Virus record (IMG/VR): IMGVR_UViG_3300025704_001179
Location: 1 to 43,230 of that record
Length of the DNA: 43,230 nt
From: a virus
Strand: one strand, 5' to 3'
Positions 1 through 7,981 of the stretch are shown one piece after another (positions within the stretch are counted from its first letter, which is position 1; every line of letters begins with the position of its first letter). A program made the translations under genes and the position numbers. Below the pieces are notes generated by a model. That model was given only the letters and a program-made list of their open reading frames with translations. It was not told the DNA's origin and ran no database searches.

Positions 1-733
1 CGTTGATCAATGGATGTCCACCGCCGCCTGACTTAGCTTCTTTCAAATACATTTCTGCGCTATAATCGTGTGATGGAAATTCACTATACTTCTTTAGCAG
101 CTCGCCAAAGATATAACTGTCATGCCATTCGTCTAACAAGAACATTCCGTTGTCTGCATCTTCATACATGCGTTCAAACTCTTTGAGGAACTCGTGGCAC
201 ACAGGATGGTTTAAGTTTAGTCCATAGAAGCCGCACTCTGGCCAAGTCTGTGATCCTTTGCCTCTACCAACATATGTGATGTAAGCATTGTCTGGTAGTA
301 GCTCTGCAAAGTCTTCGTAACTCCAATCACTGTGTACAAATGTATCTGCATCCATCCACACACACCAGTCCTTAGAGCGTCTTACAGCGTCATACACAGC
401 GTATGTCTTGTTAGCGAACCGTATAGCGTCCCACTTAAACTCTTTGTTCCAATCCTTGCGTTTGCTGCGCACAGGGTCTTTGCTGATGTCGCCATTGGCT
501 TTAGGAACATTACCCCACTTGTCTTTGAACGCATTTAATTTGGGCAATGCTACATGCGCATCTATTATTTCGATACGACTTGGATCTGGATTAATTGGGT
601 TACAATCTTCTGCATATACAATTAGTTTGATACGCTTGTCTACTCTTGCAGCAAAGCTATCTAAAAATCTTTGTCCGTATTTTACTAATCCTGCTGGATG
701 AAATGTTGTTACTACTGTTATGTGTTTGCTCAT
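1..733 (-). CDS. Glycosyltransferase-like protein, 3'-truncated by window edge
   Basis: The first 244 codons of a gene that runs off the left edge of the window. The start is the ATG at 733, which overlaps the upstream stop in an ATGA junction, so translation is probably coupled. The protein begins MSKHITVVTTFHPAG, and near residue 130 has WMDADTF, a DxD-type metal/nucleotide-sugar motif in a GT-A-like setting. A later stretch with GRGKGSQTWPECGF and LLDEWHDSY resembles small glycosyltransferases of phage and capsule clusters. It is the last gene of a row of sugar genes, which supports a glycan role. The acceptor and donor cannot be read from the sequence. Because the C-terminus is missing, family length cannot be judged. 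Confidence 0.65.
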   Translation of the reverse strand, partial: MSKHITVVTTFHPAGLVKYGQRFLDSFAARVDKRIKLIVYAEDCNPINPDPSRIEIIDAHVALPKLNAFKDKWGNVPKANGDISKDPVRSKRKDWNKEFKWDAIRFANKTYAVYDAVRRSKDWCVWMDADTFVHSDWSYEDFAELLPDNAYITYVGRGKGSQTWPECGFYGLNLNHPVCHEFLKEFERMYEDADNGMFLLDEWHDSYIFGELLKKYSEFPSHDYSAEMYLKEAKSGGGGHPLIN

Positions 734-1662
734 TTTATTGCCCACTTCCTTAGATGTTGCCATGCTGATCCGTCTTTAAGTTCGTCCAATGTCCAATGCA
801 TTTGAGCCATTTTTTGTATCCACAATTCTCTATCAAACTCTTGTACATGTTCGATATCTGTTAATTTATGATGCGACACTTCTGCTGCTTGACTACGAAC
901 TGGATCAAGAACAATAGTTGGAACTCCTTCAATTGCTGCTGCTATTGCCGGACTACTGTTATAATTCACAACACAATGTGCATGAGAAAAATCTTGTAGT
1001 ATATTTTCATTATGACTTGTTATAACATTAGGTAATTTATATCTTGCTAACATTCTTTTATGGTTTAATTGATTTTTATCTCCAGGATGAAACCTAACTA
1101 CAATTGTTCTATCACTAACCTTTCTTATCTCTTGTACAGTAGCAACTAGCCAAGGCATTAATGCTTTGCTGCCCATACTCCATCCACCGTCACGTTGACA
1201 GCATATTAAAATGTTTCTACCAGATTGTGTCCACGGCTTTAGTTTAATACCAAGACGTTTACTAATTAAATTCCATCTTGCAGGGTCGGGTCGATTGTTA
1301 CAATATTCGCCTGTGTTAGGAAAAATGCCATCATAGCTATAACGCAGAAACTTATTAGAATTTCCTTTGTCGGCATATAAAAATAGATTGCTATCTACAA
1401 TAATAGTACGTTTATTCCGTTTATGTTGATGTTCAATTACATTTTTTCTTAATTGCAGATGTGGAGAATTTTTACTATTAGGATGTACAAACCCTTGTAT
1501 TACTGCTACGTCTGTGTCGACTGGATTATAGTCGCAAACGATTTCTCCCTTGTCTCCGCTTGCCCACACACCTTCAATAAAATTTACAATAATTTTAGGC
1601 TTATCTGGATTAACGTTCTTACTAGGTATTCCCATTAAATAAGATGCTACACTTAATGTCAC
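730..1662 (-). CDS. Capsule-synthesis (KpsS-like) family protein, paralog A
   Basis: A 310-residue protein resembling capsular polysaccharide synthesis/export proteins (Capsule_synth type, a GT-B-like fold). The C-terminal half has HCVVNYNSSPAIAAAIEGVP followed by TIVLDP, the usual nucleotide-sugar-binding-like loop. It ends with ELKDGSAWQHLRKW. I start it at the GTG at 1662, which gives a GTGA overlap with the upstream stop and has AAGGAG about 7 nt upstream. A longer frame from a TTG at 1689 has no better signal. It is the first of three diverged relatives in this cluster (the others end at 1659 and 4567). It probably transfers or recognises a sugar on a surface glycan; the substrate is unknown. 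Confidence 0.65.
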   Translation of the reverse strand: MTLSVASYLMGIPSKNVNPDKPKIIVNFIEGVWASGDKGEIVCDYNPVDTDVAVIQGFVHPNSKNSPHLQLRKNVIEHQHKRNKRTIIVDSNLFLYADKGNSNKFLRYSYDGIFPNTGEYCNNRPDPARWNLISKRLGIKLKPWTQSGRNILICCQRDGGWSMGSKALMPWLVATVQEIRKVSDRTIVVRFHPGDKNQLNHKRMLARYKLPNVITSHNENILQDFSHAHCVVNYNSSPAIAAAIEGVPTIVLDPVRSQAAEVSHHKLTDIEHVQEFDRELWIQKMAQMHWTLDELKDGSAWQHLRKWAIK

Positions 1663-2456
1663 AGTCTCTCTCCTTGTAATATTCTCCAAGCGGTGCCGTC
1701 TGCCATTTCAGGCTGTGTAAACTGTGCATATGACAAGTGTGTTAAGAAAGAGTACATTTGATCTTTAGTTGGTATTCTAGGAGAGTCTACGTTTTCTATA
1801 TTTGTTTCGCAGATTGCACTAGCAGCATTAGGACCTAATGTTATGGCCGGCTTCCCGCACATTAATGCTTCTGATGCAGCAATACTATTATATGTTATAA
1901 GACAATGTACGTCGTCATTAAGTGCTTGTTCTATTGTCTTAGTAGTTACTCTATCAAATCTACTAGGTTTCATTCTAATTTCTATAGGACGATCTGTTAC
2001 AGTTTTTAATTTACTTACTATGTTAGATGTCCACTCATTTGCATTTCCTTGATTAAACAAGTTCATAATTTTATCACTCGGCGGACATACTAATATTTTT
2101 TTTCCAGGAACAAACTTTTTATAAATATTTTTCCATTTATTTTGCAATATCGTTTCAAGACGATGTACAGGACGTTCTACAAATTCTTCCATATTTTGTA
2201 GTGCATTATGTGTAATGCGATGCCATGTTTTGTGTTTAAAATTACCAAAATATCCAGTATCGATTGCGTAAAAGGATTGTCCTAATTCCCAACATCTTTT
2301 ATATGCTTTTTGGCTGCCGCCGCCAACGCCTCTAATAATAAAACTGCCGTTTATATCAGCAGGTTTCTGTGAGTAAATACCTTGGGCAAATGTACGCACA
2401 AACCCATCTTCAATATTATCTACTGTTCCAGAACCCATCTCATATATTTTACCCAT
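1659..2456 (-). CDS. Capsule-synthesis (KpsS-like) family protein, paralog B
   Basis: 265 residues, the shortest of the three capsule-like paralogs. It keeps the diagnostic C-terminal layout: VHCLITYNSIAASEALMCGK, then PAITLGPNAAS, then MADGTAWRIL. Compared with the other two, the N-terminal half is reduced and begins MGKIYEMGSGTV, followed by the glycine-rich GVGGGSQKAYKRCWELG. It starts at the ATG at 2456, inside the last codons of the upstream glycosyltransferase (8 nt overlap), so the genes are cotranscribed. A glycosyltransferase-like role in surface polysaccharide is inferred from family resemblance and neighbours only. Confidence 0.6.
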   Translation of the reverse strand: MGKIYEMGSGTVDNIEDGFVRTFAQGIYSQKPADINGSFIIRGVGGGSQKAYKRCWELGQSFYAIDTGYFGNFKHKTWHRITHNALQNMEEFVERPVHRLETILQNKWKNIYKKFVPGKKILVCPPSDKIMNLFNQGNANEWTSNIVSKLKTVTDRPIEIRMKPSRFDRVTTKTIEQALNDDVHCLITYNSIAASEALMCGKPAITLGPNAASAICETNIENVDSPRIPTKDQMYSFLTHLSYAQFTQPEMADGTAWRILQGERL

Positions 2457-3123
2457 TCATCATGTCCTGTAGTTCTTTTTTCCAAAGTTCGTTAAATTCA
2501 CAGTCTCTATAGTTTTCAAACCACGGTCCGCCTTCGGTGTAGTGTATTAGTTTTGGTGTTTCAATATCATCATACACTCCTACTAAGTAGTTCCATGTAT
2601 GATCTAGTTCGCCGATCTCTTCATCTTTTAACCAACTGAATCTATGAAAATATGCACCATTAAGTTCTGGATCATTTACCATGTCCTGTGTAAGTCTAGC
2701 ATTACTAGGATGCGCACAGTTAAACAATACAACACTTGACCAGTTCTTACGTGGATAAACAGTTTGTTTCTGTCCATCCATCTTCATACCTTCTTTAGGT
2801 GTATAATCATGTTGCACACACATAACAGCATACTTGTCGTCTGCTTGATCAAACAGCTCTTTAATGTCCGTAGTAAGAATCATATCGCAATCCATAAACA
2901 CTGCCCAGCCTTCAAAGTTTGCAAGTTCTGGTACTAAGAAGCGTGTAAATGTAAACTCTGTACTTGCAAGTTTATCTACAGGACGAGTATACCATCCTGC
3001 ATCACGTAGCTCTTTTTGCACTAGTGGACGTACATTTGCGTTTGGTTGTCTAGTTAGTATACTGTGCTTACACACTTGGTATGCAATATCTTCTCTTGGG
3101 TCATATCCTACAAATACTTTCAT
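2449..3123 (-). CDS. GT-A glycosyltransferase (GT8-like)
   Basis: 224 residues. It begins MKVFVGYDPREDIAYQVCKHSI, the GT8-like opening of GT-A enzymes (a beta strand followed by the sugar-nucleotide site). RFLVPELANFEGWAVFMDCD follows near residues 60-80; the DCD is the DxD motif that binds a divalent metal and the nucleotide-sugar phosphates. Near the end, LIHYTEGGPWFENY is typical of the family's C-terminal His/Gly-rich metal site. The length is close to short phage and bacterial GT8-like enzymes. The start at 3123 abuts the stop of the upstream nucleotidyltransferase-cupin gene. Sugar and acceptor are not predictable. Confidence 0.75.
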   Translation of the reverse strand: MKVFVGYDPREDIAYQVCKHSILTRQPNANVRPLVQKELRDAGWYTRPVDKLASTEFTFTRFLVPELANFEGWAVFMDCDMILTTDIKELFDQADDKYAVMCVQHDYTPKEGMKMDGQKQTVYPRKNWSSVVLFNCAHPSNARLTQDMVNDPELNGAYFHRFSWLKDEEIGELDHTWNYLVGVYDDIETPKLIHYTEGGPWFENYRDCEFNELWKKELQDMMNG

Positions 3124-3896
3124 TAATCTCTTCTTTCAATATCTTCTTCATAGCATACACCCCATTGTATTTCGAGTATGTGTGCATTCTCTGTTCCCGG
3201 ATTACTTGCTTTGTGCCAAACTTCCACGCCTATTTCATATGGTCTATTATGTGCTTCTAAATGTGTAATGTTTTTAATTTCATTATACTCAGTGTCCATT
3301 TTTACTATACCTTGCAGTACTTGCCATTGTTCACTACGTTCAAAATGTTTTTGATCACTTAGACTTTTGCCTGGATATATTACAAGTTCTTTTACTTTAT
3401 AACCTTTGTCTGGAACATTATCTAGCACACGCCAGTAGCCCCAGTCTCGCTCGGTCTTTTGTGTTTTCCACTCGTCTAAGATCCAGCTACTTGAGTTAGC
3501 TTTGTTTGAGCCACCTACTTTGAATTTAAATTCAACATCAGCGTGTTCGCCGTATACTTTGTATTCAGGTGTGTTGGTGTTTACCCTATCTCCACCATTA
3601 GCAAACACAACACTCCAACTACTGCCTTTTGTTGACAGTACTTGCATAATAGCGTTACACGCACTATCGTCGTCGTCATTAAATCCAATAACTTCGTCAA
3701 CACATGCGAGTTCTTTAATAATTGAACAGCGTTCTTCAAAGGGCATAAATGCTTTGCCCTTCTTACGTTCTAACCATGCGTCTGAATTAACACCAACTAC
3801 TAAGTGATCACCTAGTTCTCGTGCTGCTTTAAAGTAGGCAATGTGCCCTGAGTGTAAAGGATCAAATCCGCCTGTTACTAATACTACTTTGCTCAT
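3123..3896 (-). CDS. Nucleotidyltransferase-cupin fusion
   Basis: 257 residues from the ATG at 3896, which overlaps the upstream stop as TAATG. A longer frame to 3977 lies inside the methyltransferase gene and is unlikely. Residues 1-130 are a cytidylyltransferase-type domain: VTGGFDPLHSGHIAYFKAA with the HxGH site at residues 15-18, then VVGVNSDAWLERKKGK and MPFEERCSII. This is the fold of the HldE ADP-transferase domain. Residues 150-257 are a cupin of the mannose-6-phosphate isomerase type II kind: WRVLDNVPDKGYKVKELV and SDQKHFERSEQWQVLQG. The order nucleotidyltransferase then cupin in one chain suggests it activates a sugar phosphate and epimerises or binds the product. It sits amid glycosyltransferase genes. 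Substrate unknown. Confidence 0.75.
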   Translation of the reverse strand: MSKVVLVTGGFDPLHSGHIAYFKAARELGDHLVVGVNSDAWLERKKGKAFMPFEERCSIIKELACVDEVIGFNDDDDSACNAIMQVLSTKGSSWSVVFANGGDRVNTNTPEYKVYGEHADVEFKFKVGGSNKANSSSWILDEWKTQKTERDWGYWRVLDNVPDKGYKVKELVIYPGKSLSDQKHFERSEQWQVLQGIVKMDTEYNEIKNITHLEAHNRPYEIGVEVWHKASNPGTENAHILEIQWGVCYEEDIERRD

Positions 3897-4525
3897 TAAC
3901 TCCATCCGAATACATAATCTTTTTTGACTCTTGCCAGTTGAACAGCACCATGATTTTTTAAAAAAGTACCTGCGCAAAATTCTGTGTCAGGGTGCTGCTC
4001 TACGATAATAATAGGTTTATATTTTAATATAGTTTCGCTGCCGCCTTTGAGAATTTCTAATTCATAGCGTTCACAGTCTAATTTTAACAAGCCGAATCTA
4101 GGAAGATCTAAATCATCCATACGCTTTATATCAATACTGCCTTGGCCCATTGTTTCGTCTTTGACATAACTTTGTCCGGTATTATCATTAACAATTTCTA
4201 TGTCAATAGTACTATTAGCATTGCCTAATGCATATTTTCTTAATTCTACATTTAAGTCCTGTGTGTTTCTTTCTAAGCATTCGTAAACTTGATCAACCGG
4301 TTCAAATGCAATAATCTTTTTAAATTTTGTAGATAGCGGAACAGTAAATAAACCAACGTTTGCTCCAACGTCAATGCATAAATCATAATCAGTTATATGT
4401 TCATATGCTGCTGCTCTAATAAGATCTTGATATTCTGCCGGGCCGCCTTGACTTATTCTTTTTTTAATAAGACGTTCAAAGTGATTATCACTATCAGGCA
4501 TCCAATAATTATAAACTTGCTTCAT
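3896..4525 (-). CDS. FkbM-family SAM methyltransferase
   Basis: 209 residues with a class I SAM-binding core. Motif I is CIDVGANVGLFTVPL at about residues 50-64, followed by KIIAFEPVDQVYECLERN (acidic residue for the SAM ribose). LLKLDCERYELEILKGG is the hallmark of FkbM methyltransferases, which O-methylate sugars in antibiotics and surface polysaccharides. The gene starts at the ATG at 4525 with AAGAGAAAG upstream, and its stop overlaps the next start, so it is coupled to the nucleotidyltransferase-cupin gene. The cluster context suggests methylation of a glycan sugar. Confidence 0.85.
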   Translation of the reverse strand: MKQVYNYWMPDSDNHFERLIKKRISQGGPAEYQDLIRAAAYEHITDYDLCIDVGANVGLFTVPLSTKFKKIIAFEPVDQVYECLERNTQDLNVELRKYALGNANSTIDIEIVNDNTGQSYVKDETMGQGSIDIKRMDDLDLPRFGLLKLDCERYELEILKGGSETILKYKPIIIVEQHPDTEFCAGTFLKNHGAVQLARVKKDYVFGWS

Positions 4526-4566
4526 GTTTACTTTCTCTTAATTTTAAATACTTATCCAGTATGTTT

Positions 4567-5523
4567 TTAGAAGTATGCAGGTTTGAGTCTATTCCATGCA
4601 AAGCCTGAACGATGCTCGTGAAAATAATATTGTGTGTATGCTAGATCATATAACCATTGCTCACGAGGTATATCTAGTTTTGGATTGTTTAAGTAAGATA
4701 AGTCAGGTTGAGATACGTCGAAACTCATTGCAGTATCGTCTAATGCAAATGTAGGAATGCCTTCACATGCACTTTCTATAAGGGTGTTACTAGTTGTACC
4801 AATAACTGCCCATGCATTGTCGAAGTCTTTTTGTAAGCCTCTGCCACCGTTTGCAATTGTTTGTGTATCGTAATTAGTAGTATGCGTTACGTTAGGTATT
4901 CCTTCTTTTGCTGCAATACCCGCAGCTATTGATCTGCTTTTGTTTGCTTTTGGATGCCCTCTAAGAACAATAGGCATATCAGTATGCTCACGAATTTTAC
5001 GCAAGCAATCAGACACATACGCCCAATATTGATTACCCCAAACTTTATGCACTTGTTCTAAGCTACTGTCATTGGGCTTTTGCAAAATGAATAATATGTA
5101 ATCACCCTTTGCTCTCCAAGGCTTTATTTCTATGTTTTGGTCTTTTTGTATTTTGTTAAATCTATCCGGCGGGCTATTTTCATTACAAAATATTCCCTGG
5201 CGCATAAAATGATTCCAGCCTACACGTTGCATAAACAGTGGATTCTTATCTTGTAATGCTGTTGTGCCCCTACGAAATACAGGACTTTCATATACTAAAA
5301 AAGGTTTGCCTGATTCTTTAATAAAATCAAACTGGTCTTTTAACTTAGGGGTTGAAAATTTATATATATTAGTTTGCATATATCCATCGGCACTCTTAAC
5401 TAATGGATCATCTAAATTTTCTACTATCTTAAAATTAGGCAAATCTGGAACAAATAATAAATTTTGATTATCAAAGCTGCCTTTTATACCAACTATTAAC
5501 GGTTCACTAAGTTTTAATTTCAT
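4567..5523 (-). CDS. Capsule-synthesis (KpsS-like) family protein, paralog C
   Basis: 318 residues. The core has ADP-heptose/capsule transferase-like features: KPWRAKGDYILFILQKPND near residue 130, VLRGHPKANKS (a basic loop), then FDNAWAVIGTTSNTLIESAC and EGIPTFALDD. It ends with HEHRSGFAWNRL, matching the end motif (E-x-x-x-G-x-A-W-x-x-L) of the two other paralogs. It overlaps the upstream glycosyltransferase gene by 17 nt. A sugar-transfer role in a phosphate-linked or Kdo-like capsule type is possible by family, but the sequence does not show which sugar. Confidence 0.65.
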   Translation of the reverse strand: MKLKLSEPLIVGIKGSFDNQNLLFVPDLPNFKIVENLDDPLVKSADGYMQTNIYKFSTPKLKDQFDFIKESGKPFLVYESPVFRRGTTALQDKNPLFMQRVGWNHFMRQGIFCNENSPPDRFNKIQKDQNIEIKPWRAKGDYILFILQKPNDSSLEQVHKVWGNQYWAYVSDCLRKIREHTDMPIVLRGHPKANKSRSIAAGIAAKEGIPNVTHTTNYDTQTIANGGRGLQKDFDNAWAVIGTTSNTLIESACEGIPTFALDDTAMSFDVSQPDLSYLNNPKLDIPREQWLYDLAYTQYYFHEHRSGFAWNRLKPAYF

Positions 5524-6154
5524 TTTTAAACTGCCTATAAACTTCTAAATATTTATGTGTAATTTTATTGTCGCCTTTGAGTGTTAAAAATATACTGCCG
5601 CGTCCGTTTTTTCCGATTGACATCCATTTATAATGTACAGGCACAAAGTTAAATTTATCTTTTAGTTTTGATAGGACTTTTTGATCTCTGCCAACTTTCC
5701 ATGTCGATATTGGGTCAGAATTAAGTAGTTCTGCGTATTCGTATCTAAAGTTATCATTCTTAAAACAAACTAATCCGCAAAGCCAGCGATCGGGTTTTTT
5801 GTCTTTTACTAAAATATTTTGCTTATCAAATATATTAATAAATTCTTCTTTTGTAAATTTCTTACAACATATAGTATCTGCATCAATAGTAAGTACAAAT
5901 TCTGTAGTAGGAATTTTAGATACTGCAAGAAATCTTACAGCTTGCAAATAAGATATTTTTGAATCTTCGTTATCGAAAGAAATTTCTTCTGTAGTATATT
6001 CTACAAAAGGTAATTTTTTTAGATTTTTTGGATTTACTACATGACAACGTAATTTAATATCAGGACAGTTAAAGTTTATAGATTTTAGTAGTGTTGATGC
6101 CCAGTCATCGTAGTATTTTTGATCAACTCCTACTAAAATACTACACGCTTGCAT
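5507..6154 (-). CDS. Putative GT-A glycosyltransferase
   Basis: 215 residues. The N-terminus MQACSILVGVDQKYYDDWAS and the central TTEFVLTIDADTICCKKF (DAD as the DxD motif, near residue 97) fit a small GT-A glycosyltransferase. GRDQKVLSKLKDKFNFVPV resembles the acceptor-side region of GT8/GT2-like enzymes, in which an Asp/Gln pair precedes a long helix. The ATG at 6154 lies inside the last codons of uvsY, so the sugar cluster is joined by overlap to the recombination genes and probably shares their transcript. Substrate unknown. Confidence 0.6.
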   Translation of the reverse strand: MQACSILVGVDQKYYDDWASTLLKSINFNCPDIKLRCHVVNPKNLKKLPFVEYTTEEISFDNEDSKISYLQAVRFLAVSKIPTTEFVLTIDADTICCKKFTKEEFINIFDKQNILVKDKKPDRWLCGLVCFKNDNFRYEYAELLNSDPISTWKVGRDQKVLSKLKDKFNFVPVHYKWMSIGKNGRGSIFLTLKGDNKITHKYLEVYRQFKNEIKT

Positions 6155-6596
6155 CTTCCATTCCTGCTACTCTAAGCTTTACAACATTAGTTATCTGCCA
6201 TTGCTTTTGATCAAGTCCTTTTAAAAGTCCTAACCATTTGTTACGCATAAGAGCAAACTCGTTGATAATCTTTTCGTAGTCAACAACGTCTGCCTCACCG
6301 TCAACGTATTTTTCAACGTCACGGCTTGACAGAGCTCGTTGATAGTTTTCGAGATATTTCTTAAAGTACGAGCTGCGCAACCTACGCAGCTCGATGTTTA
6401 AGTAGTTGAGGATTGCTTCAATTTCTTGAAGCTGGTTAAAACGCTGTTCAACGATACCGGGCATTTCTGCCGCAGCACGTTCTACATTGCCTTTGAGTTT
6501 TACATCTAGACGACCTTGTATCAGCTCGTCTTCAAAGAACTGTACAGCACTTGGTATCTTACTAATGTCTCGCGATACTTCGCTATACCAACCCAT
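6141..6596 (-). CDS. uvsY: UvsY-like recombination mediator
   Basis: 151 residues, close to T4 UvsY (137). The C-terminal half YEKIINEFALMRNKWLGLLK followed by QWQITNVVKLRVAGME matches the UvsY C-terminal region, where a helix pair ends in a short basic strand. The protein is helical and rich in Lys/Glu/Arg. UvsY helps load UvsX onto gp32-coated single-stranded DNA, and both partners are encoded just upstream here. The start overlaps the previous stop as TAATG. The identification rests on weak sequence resemblance plus strong context. Confidence 0.7.
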   Translation of the reverse strand: MGWYSEVSRDISKIPSAVQFFEDELIQGRLDVKLKGNVERAAAEMPGIVEQRFNQLQEIEAILNYLNIELRRLRSSYFKKYLENYQRALSSRDVEKYVDGEADVVDYEKIINEFALMRNKWLGLLKGLDQKQWQITNVVKLRVAGMEDASV

Positions 6597-6823
6597 TATT
6601 CATCCCATTCTTCGTCATCATCGTCTACATTATCTAAATCTAGATAGTAGCTAATTGCTTCATCTAAATAAGAATCTGTACCGATAACTTCCTTAAACGT
6701 TTCATCACTAACACCGTAGTCTGCTAATAGATCAACATACTTTTCGGCAACAAGTTCCATTTGTTTCTTGTCTGTATATTCTTTAAACATCGTCCAGATG
6801 TCACTGATGTGTTCTTCATTCAT
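6596..6823 (-). CDS. Small acidic protein between uvsX and uvsY
   Basis: 75 residues from the ATG at 6823, which overlaps the uvsX stop by 8 nt. A longer frame from 6871 lies within uvsX and is not favoured. The protein is MNEEHISDIWTMFKEYTDKK..., then a helical middle with DYGVSDETFKEVIGTDSYLD, and an extremely acidic tail, DNVDDDDEEWDE. I do not recognise a family. Being sandwiched and translationally coupled between the recombinase and its mediator suggests a role in recombination. An acidic tail of this kind can act as a DNA mimic or a protein-contact tail, as in gp32, but that is inference. Confidence 0.65.
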   Translation of the reverse strand: MNEEHISDIWTMFKEYTDKKQMELVAEKYVDLLADYGVSDETFKEVIGTDSYLDEAISYYLDLDNVDDDDEEWDE

Positions 6824-7910
6824 TTGTGGTTGCTTCCTCAATTTGATCAATAGTTGCTTCTTCTTCGTCAACTTCGTCGGTATTTACCACAGGAGCAATT
6901 TTTTCTGCGTATTCCGACATAATCAAATCAAGTTTGCCTTCTTGCATCCATGCTTTGCGATATTCAAGAATTTCCTCGCCTGCTAGATTAATATACTTGA
7001 GTCGATTGCCTTGCTTTGTCAACAAGCCTTTCTTCTCAAACAATTCAACTAAACCACTGTACGGGTTCATGCCAGTCTCATAAGGAATCTTAACCTGCAC
7101 ACCTTCAAACGGTTTTGCATAGCGTGTCTTCATTACTTTACAACCAGCACGGATGCCCATAACTTCTGAAATCTTATTGCCGTCTTCGTCCTCTTTAAGT
7201 TTCAACTTCTTCATTGCAACAACAATACTTGATGCATAGATAAAGCCTGAGCCACCACTAATCTTGTCATCTGGGTCAAACATATCTTGCGATGCATATG
7301 TGTGGTTAGTACATACTAGTCCGACGTTCAATGAGCCGATCATGTTAACAGTATTACGGACTAATGAAGTTAGTGCTTTAGGCTTACGACCCATATCACC
7401 TTTCATATCACCCTTGTTAAACTGATCAACATCAGTAGGTGTTAGCAACATACCCAAACTGTCAATTACAAACAATACTTTAGGACGATCTTCTTCATCC
7501 ATTGCTTTAAAGTCTGTAATAAATGTTGAGATAGTTTTTGCTACATCATCAATCATTGACATGTTAAGTTTAAGAAGTTTTTCTTCACTTGTGTCAACGT
7601 CAAGAGCCTGTAGCCAGCTCTCATCAAGTGCGTTCTCTGAGTCAATTAGTACTACAAAGATGCCTTGATCCTGTGCGTGTTTTACAATGTTACCTGAACA
7701 GAAATACGATTTGCCTGCTCCTGATTCACCTGCAAACACAGTAACCTTACCTAGCGGAACACCTTTGTGAAAGTCTCCTGAGATAAGATAGTTTAGTGCA
7801 TATGATCCTGTTGAAATCCAATCAGTAGGATCGTTAAATCCAGCACTCATGCCTGAGATACTTTTAGTCAAGTCCTTGCGGAACTTGCTAACATCAAACG
7901 ATTTAGCCAT
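6816..7910 (-). CDS. uvsX: UvsX RecA-like recombinase
   Basis: 364 residues (T4 UvsX is 391). It promotes strand exchange in recombination-dependent replication and repair. Walker A is AGESGAGKSYF near residues 59-69 and Walker B is VLFVIDSLGML near 144-154. KISGGSGFIYASSIVVAM is the DNA-binding/loop L2-like area, and ISTGSYALNYLISGDFHKG is the RecA-type N-terminal core entry. The P-loop is closer to the canonical RecA form than that of T4 UvsX. A clear Shine-Dalgarno, AGGAGAATTTA, precedes the ATG at 7910. A hairpin upstream (7940-7972) separates it from gp32. Confidence 0.93.
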   Translation of the reverse strand: MAKSFDVSKFRKDLTKSISGMSAGFNDPTDWISTGSYALNYLISGDFHKGVPLGKVTVFAGESGAGKSYFCSGNIVKHAQDQGIFVVLIDSENALDESWLQALDVDTSEEKLLKLNMSMIDDVAKTISTFITDFKAMDEEDRPKVLFVIDSLGMLLTPTDVDQFNKGDMKGDMGRKPKALTSLVRNTVNMIGSLNVGLVCTNHTYASQDMFDPDDKISGGSGFIYASSIVVAMKKLKLKEDEDGNKISEVMGIRAGCKVMKTRYAKPFEGVQVKIPYETGMNPYSGLVELFEKKGLLTKQGNRLKYINLAGEEILEYRKAWMQEGKLDLIMSEYAEKIAPVVNTDEVDEEEATIDQIEEATTNE

Positions 7911-7939
7911 TAAATTCTCCTAAAAAAAGCTGTAAAGTA

Positions 7940-7972
7940 AAAAGGGTTGCTCTATTAAAAAGCAACCCTTTT
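7940..7972 (-). terminator. Hairpin terminator between gp32 and uvsX
   Basis: Perfect 12-bp inverted repeat: AAAAGGGTTGCT (7940-7951) and AGCAACCCTTTT (7961-7972). On the minus strand the stem ends in a run CCCTTTTTACTTT, as expected for a factor-independent terminator after gp32. The A-rich other side means it could work on both strands. It would limit read-through from the highly expressed gp32 gene into uvsX. Confidence 0.8.
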
Positions 7973-7981
7973 CAGTTGCTC

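Noticed and set aside
3897-3977. Longer N-terminus for the nucleotidyltransferase-cupin gene
   Set aside because: It lies wholly inside the methyltransferase gene, lacks a ribosome site and adds a Cys/Lys-rich stretch not seen in the family. The TAATG start at 3896 fits better.
7939-7980. Possible repeat array or attachment site
   Set aside because: Only one pair of arms is present and it fits a terminator hairpin between gp32 and uvsX.
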